A stretch of 64,000 nt of DNA from Candidatus Poribacteria bacterium (GTDB lineage: Bacteria > Poribacteria > WGA-4E > WGA-3G), in contig JAJEIE010000025.1 in the NCBI GenBank assembly GCA_022827625.1, positions 1 to 64,000 of the forward strand. Direction: 5' to 3'. The notes beneath the pieces are model-generated. The model had not been told where the DNA came from. It did not search any database and worked only from the letters and a program-made list of their open reading frames with translations. Of the stretch, positions 60,699 through 64,000 are shown in pieces (positions within the stretch are counted from its first letter, which is position 1; each line of letters starts with the position of its first letter). A program made the position numbers and the translations under genes.

Positions 60699-61634
60699 TC
60701 AAGCGGAATTGCCGTTTGTCATCAAAGTCCGCATAAACGCCTCAAGGTTCTCTGCTTGTGCCGCTGTCCGGAGTAATTGCTCAAGGCGTTGCAAATCTTC
60801 AATACCCTCAAGGGATAGCTTTAACGTCTGCTCTGCTCCCACGCGGAACCGAGCATCAAGAACGTTAAGGATACTTTTGACAGCATTTTTCCTTTCACCT
60901 TGTTCAATGCCTTGTTCAATGCCTTGCTGCAGGATGTATCGGTAAGTCGATGATTCTAACATGGGGACCTCCAACAGATGGTGAATTTCGGCAGGATCAA
61001 CGATCAAACCACTCAAAATCCATTGCCATATCAATAAGTTATTCTGTAGATCCGGCGCAAGCGGGAGGGTGAACGTCATCTTATGACACTGCTCAACCCA
61101 TTCAACCCTGGATATGCCTTCCGGTGGTCGCATCAATGGCGTAAACGCTATCAGACTGGTCTGGTCGGTATCAAAAATGGATTGTCCATCAAACTCGCTT
61201 AGTCGGATCACCTGATACTCTATCAGAACATTGTGTCCCGGAAAATCTTGACTATATTTGCCAGGATCGTTTCTACCGGCATCTGAACGGAGATAGATGG
61301 TGAAAGACAAAATCGGCAAGCCGTATCTTTCAAAGCACCTTCCGAAATAGCCAACCTTTCGCTTTAGTATCTCTGGTGTACTTTCACGACTCACTTGGAA
61401 CTCAATATGCACCAAGACTTCTCTATCGTCAACCTCGACCTTGGACAAAACATCCATGCGGCGTATCTCAACAGTCGGCAGTTCTGTCTCAAGTTGTTCT
61501 ACGAACTTCAGTCCGGGGATATTGGTGAGTTTTCTCAATAAATCTTCGGGGAACGTCCCGAAGATGTCTTTACTTACAATATCGAATCGGTTGTGCGGTA
61601 AGTTTTCAAAGAATTCGTGTAAGATATTTTTCAT
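60699..61634 (-). CDS. Rpn family recombination-promoting nuclease-like protein
   Basis: The 311-residue protein has a PD-(D/E)XK-like core. RRMDVLSKVEVDDREVLVHIEFQVSRE (about 58-84) holds an acidic residue and the E-x-Q in place of the usual Lys. KVGYFGRCFERYGLPILSFTIYL follows. The C-terminal half is helical with a short GIEQGIEQGE repeat (about 240-249) as in Rpn/YhgA-type proteins. These promote RecA-independent recombination and DNA nicking in E. coli. No transposase ends are seen. It is upstream of the macro domain gene on the same strand. Confidence 0.8.
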   Translation of the reverse strand: MKNILHEFFENLPHNRFDIVSKDIFGTFPEDLLRKLTNIPGLKFVEQLETELPTVEIRRMDVLSKVEVDDREVLVHIEFQVSRESTPEILKRKVGYFGRCFERYGLPILSFTIYLRSDAGRNDPGKYSQDFPGHNVLIEYQVIRLSEFDGQSIFDTDQTSLIAFTPLMRPPEGISRVEWVEQCHKMTFTLPLAPDLQNNLLIWQWILSGLIVDPAEIHHLLEVPMLESSTYRYILQQGIEQGIEQGERKNAVKSILNVLDARFRVGAEQTLKLSLEGIEDLQRLEQLLRTAAQAENLEAFMRTLMTNGNSA

Positions 61635-61752
61635 ACAAAGATCCTACACCGATTTGTCGATGAATACCAGCAATTTTTATTTTTTGAATCACATACTACG
61701 CGGCGTTGAATTAAAAGAAACATAACACTGGCGTGGTGCTGGTTTGTATTTG

Positions 61753-62622
61753 TCACAGCGTCTTTTCAAGTTCCTTTAGCAAATTCCGCTGCTTGCGAGA
61801 CAACGATTTCGGTATCTCTACAACCAATCGCACTCTCAAATCCCCTTTCCGTCCAGACGTATCCGTTCCACCACGCCCGCGTAGACGTAATTGCTGTCCA
61901 GGCTGAGCACCCGGTGGGATCTTTAAATCCACATCATCGGTTAGCGTTTTCACACGAACCGAACCCCCTAATGCTGCGGTCGTCATAGAGATTTTTGCAT
62001 CTGTCAACAGATCTAAGCCCTCGCGGGTCAAGGTCGGATGCGGCTGCACAGAGACCGTTACCAATAGATCACCCGACATGCCAATACCAAGAGGTTCGCC
62101 CTGACCGCGTATGCGTAAAGTTTTTCCGTTCTCAATACCGGGTGGAATTGTAAGGGTGATCCGCTTCCCTCGGACAGTCACCTCTTTCTTATTACCCAAT
62201 ACCGCATCCCCGAAAGGGATACTGATGTTCATACGGATGTCGCGTCCCCGTGTAGGTGCAGTTGTGCGTCGTTGGCCGAAGGCATCTCCGAAGGCATCTC
62301 CGAACCCACCGAATCCACCAAACCCACCGCGCCCAAAAATATCGTCGAGGTTCAGGTTCGCGAAGATGTCGTCCATCGTCGTATAACCTTCAAACCCCAT
62401 GTTATTCACGCCAGCATGCCCGCGTGTGTCATAGACGCGTCGCTTTTCTGGGTCGGAGAGGACCGAATAGGCATTCGATGCCTCTTTGAATCTCTCTTCC
62501 GCCCCTTTGTCACCAGGGTTTTTGTCCGGATGATACTGAACTGCGAGTTTGCGATACGCTTTCTTAATTTCTTCTGGGGTCGCTCTTCGGTCTACACCGA
62601 GGACTTCATAGTAGTCTCTCAT
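61753..62622 (-). CDS. CbpA-type DnaJ chaperone
   Basis: The 289-residue J-protein has the J-domain with the HPD motif ([18 protein letters not shown], about 22-39). A Gly/Phe-rich linker ([17 protein letters not shown], about 95-111) and two C-terminal substrate domains follow. It lacks the four CxxCxGxG zinc repeats of DnaJ, so it is of the type II (CbpA) kind. It would stimulate DnaK, which is not in the window. A half fold-back repeat lies before the start. Confidence 0.93.
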   Translation of the reverse strand: MRDYYEVLGVDRRATPEEIKKAYRKLAVQYHPDKNPGDKGAEERFKEASNAYSVLSDPEKRRVYDTRGHAGVNNMGFEGYTTMDDIFANLNLDDIFGRGGFGGFGGFGDAFGDAFGQRRTTAPTRGRDIRMNISIPFGDAVLGNKKEVTVRGKRITLTIPPGIENGKTLRIRGQGEPLGIGMSGDLLVTVSVQPHPTLTREGLDLLTDAKISMTTAALGGSVRVKTLTDDVDLKIPPGAQPGQQLRLRGRGGTDTSGRKGDLRVRLVVEIPKSLSRKQRNLLKELEKTL

Positions 62623-62629
62623 AGTATTA

Positions 62630-62663
62630 GTTGTCGGTTATCAGTTGTCGGTTATTGGTTAAA
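62630..62663. repeat. Half of a heptamer fold-back repeat
   Basis: AGTTGTCGGTTATCAGTTG and TCGGTTATTGGTTAAAG words only; the following bases (tgtaacgctgg) match the centre word of other copies. It lies between mtnK and the dnaJ-like gene. Confidence 0.5.
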
Positions 62664-62762
62664 GAGAATTTTGTAACGCTGGTATTCCGTGATAATCCGA
62701 AGCAATTTTGCCCTTCACAAGATACGTTTTCGTCATCAATTCTGGAAACAGATAATCAATAA

Positions 62763-63905
62763 TCATTTTGAAAGTATCGTCAAGACTGCTGCGACATCAT
62801 GTAAAGATTGATGTTGTTTGACAAGTACCGTTCCGAATTGAAGTGCAGCCCTTTCCACAGATAATTTCCGAGATATATTACCGATACTCTCTATATCTTT
62901 GACATGCGCGGCCCCGATGAGACGGCGTAGAATTTCTAATCCTGCAAACCCAACTGCATCGTGAAAGATATTCTGCAATACTTTTACTTTCAAATCCGCG
63001 TCAATCATTTTGAATTCAGCGGTATAGGCGTGCCATGTTTGCACAATCGCCATTTTAAGTGCCGATTGCACACGCAAGGCGTCCTGATGCGAAAAATAAG
63101 ATAAGAGATAATTCGCCCAAAATAATCCGAGGTCGAATCCTATAGGTCCGTAAAAGGCAAATTCAGCGTCAATAACTTTGGCAGTGTCGTCTTGAACCAG
63201 AACACTCCCCGTATGTAGGTCGCCGTGGGTGATACCCTGCTGCGCTGTTAAGAAAACCTGTTTAAGATGCGCTGCCTGCTCCAAAAAGTCCGTATCCGCT
63301 TTCAGCCGTTGAAGATCAGGTTCTAACCCGGGGGTCCAGAAGTTCGTCTCATGGTCAGTATACGGAAAGGTGAACACATAATCAGCCGTTATCGACTGCA
63401 TAGTAGTATTCGCAAACTGTTGTTTACAACGCTGCGCGGTCCCACTATCAAGGTTATCAAGATACGTCTGACTATGCACGACCGCCATAAACCGCCCAAT
63501 CTGTTCGGGAATTGCGATGTCCACAGTGCCAGCAATCAGATCATCTCGCAGCACACGTGCGTCTCGGAGGTCCTCCATCGCTATGACCGCCACATCTGCA
63601 TCAAAACTGTATTGTACAGGCACAGTCCCCCTCACCAACCGATTGTAAACATCCAGTGCGCGGGATTCATAAGTCAAACGTTCGACGGACAAGGGATAAT
63701 CGGGACCCAATATTTTTATGTAGGGTGGCGCGTGTTTCAAGACAAGAGAGTGCTCTGGGCGCGTTATATCCGAGACACGATAGACTGTATTAAGATTTCC
63801 ATCGCCAATCTCTTTTATATGGAACTCTGTGTCAGGTTCAAACACGCCTATCTCCGTCCGTTGTCTACGCAAGTAGTCTTGGAGAGTCGCAAGGTTGAGT
63901 TCCAT
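62763..63905 (-). CDS. mtnK: S-methyl-5-thioribose kinase
   Basis: The 380-residue kinase phosphorylates methylthioribose in the methionine salvage pathway. It has the aminoglycoside-phosphotransferase-like fold: EIGDGNLNTVYRVSD (about 32-46), LKHAPPYIKILGPDYPLSVERLTYES (about 56-81, typical of MtnK), ITHGDLHTGSVLV (about 224-236) with the catalytic Asp and DAEFAFYGPIGFDLG (about 243-257). No other salvage genes (mtnA, mtnB) are visible. The 3' end of asd lies upstream on the same strand. Confidence 0.93.
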   Translation of the reverse strand: MELNLATLQDYLRRQRTEIGVFEPDTEFHIKEIGDGNLNTVYRVSDITRPEHSLVLKHAPPYIKILGPDYPLSVERLTYESRALDVYNRLVRGTVPVQYSFDADVAVIAMEDLRDARVLRDDLIAGTVDIAIPEQIGRFMAVVHSQTYLDNLDSGTAQRCKQQFANTTMQSITADYVFTFPYTDHETNFWTPGLEPDLQRLKADTDFLEQAAHLKQVFLTAQQGITHGDLHTGSVLVQDDTAKVIDAEFAFYGPIGFDLGLFWANYLLSYFSHQDALRVQSALKMAIVQTWHAYTAEFKMIDADLKVKVLQNIFHDAVGFAGLEILRRLIGAAHVKDIESIGNISRKLSVERAALQFGTVLVKQHQSLHDVAAVLTILSK

Positions 63906-63920
63906 ATCTTTTTGAACCGA

Positions 63921-64000
63921 CTATAATAGCAGGTTCTCAGCTATCTGAATAGCGTTTAAGGCGGCACCTTTCCGCAGGTTGTCCGCGACTACCCAAAGAT
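63921..64000 (-). CDS. asd: Aspartate-semialdehyde dehydrogenase, C-terminal end (partial)
   Basis: The 25 residues before the stop read LWVVADNLRKGAALNAIQIAE and then NLLL. That block is the highly conserved C-terminus of aspartate-semialdehyde dehydrogenase. The rest lies beyond the right edge. Together with hom at the left edge, it belongs to the aspartate pathway. Confidence 0.85.
   Translation of the reverse strand, partial: LWVVADNLRKGAALNAIQIAENLLL

Noticed and set aside
60699-61634. Transposase of an insertion sequence
   Set aside because: Rpn-like proteins are sometimes labelled as transposases, but there are no terminal inverted repeats or target duplications, and the fold is of nuclease type.

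Overview
The window reads as a chromosome segment of an uncultured Gram-negative bacterium with moderate G+C. A Candidatus Poribacteria-like lineage is my best guess. The guess rests on the gene mix (CotH, sulfatase, LamG, NIPSNAP, RraA-like, DUF433/DUF5615, dockerin-like and gingipain-like proteins) and on the many short fold-back repeats between genes. No rRNA or other decisive marker is present, so the taxonomy is inference.

Layout. 0.3-15 kb is a dense plus-strand housekeeping stretch: sugar isomerase-like protein, tRNA-Pro, hom, DUF177, rpmF, fabH-fabD-fabG-acpP-fabF, folK, sucC, pgk, proS, sucD, panB. 14.9-18.65 kb is a minus-strand unit: hisI-trpE-trpG plus an ATP-pyrophosphatase. In front of hisI lies a 260-nt leader that encodes a His- and Trp-rich 33-residue peptide and ends in a terminator, which is the layout of an amino-acid attenuator. 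Back to back with it (promoters 21 bp apart) a cobalamin riboswitch reads rightward into three secreted or membrane genes (19.1-24.3 kb): a YVTN-type beta-propeller with a dockerin-like tail, a lipoprotein whose C-terminus looks like an ECF transporter S-component, and a PQQ-like beta-propeller. I propose that these form a B12 capture and uptake system.

24.4-33.7 kb is accessory and metabolic: a small RHH gene with repeated operator-like sites, a CotH-ankyrin fusion, a Uma2 nuclease, a YjhG/YagF-type dehydratase, VanZ, an MBL hydrolase, purE, RraA-like and NIPSNAP. 33.7-48.7 kb is on the minus strand: a 2122-residue gingipain-like protein, pdxA interrupted in frame by repeat-like sequence, an S4 protein, and the proteostasis block lon, clpX (with two zinc-binding domains), clpP and tig. 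48.7-49.4 kb is a five-tRNA cluster (Leu, Lys, His, Arg, Pro) with one decayed tRNA. 49.6-55.1 kb carries DUF58, MFS, tRNA-Leu, LamG, GGCT-like and sulfatase genes.

55.2-61.7 kb holds an aminotransferase next to a possible defence or mobile-gene island. It contains two homologous nucleases that carry the same parts (PD-(D/E)XK nuclease, two ExoVII-type OB folds, coiled coil) in permuted order, a DUF433/DUF5615 toxin-antitoxin pair between them, a macro-domain protein and an Rpn-like nuclease. The window closes with a CbpA-type DnaJ, mtnK and the 3' end of asd.

The three points most worth following are the B12-riboswitch operon, the His/Trp leader of hisI-trpE-trpG, and the domain-permuted nuclease pair.
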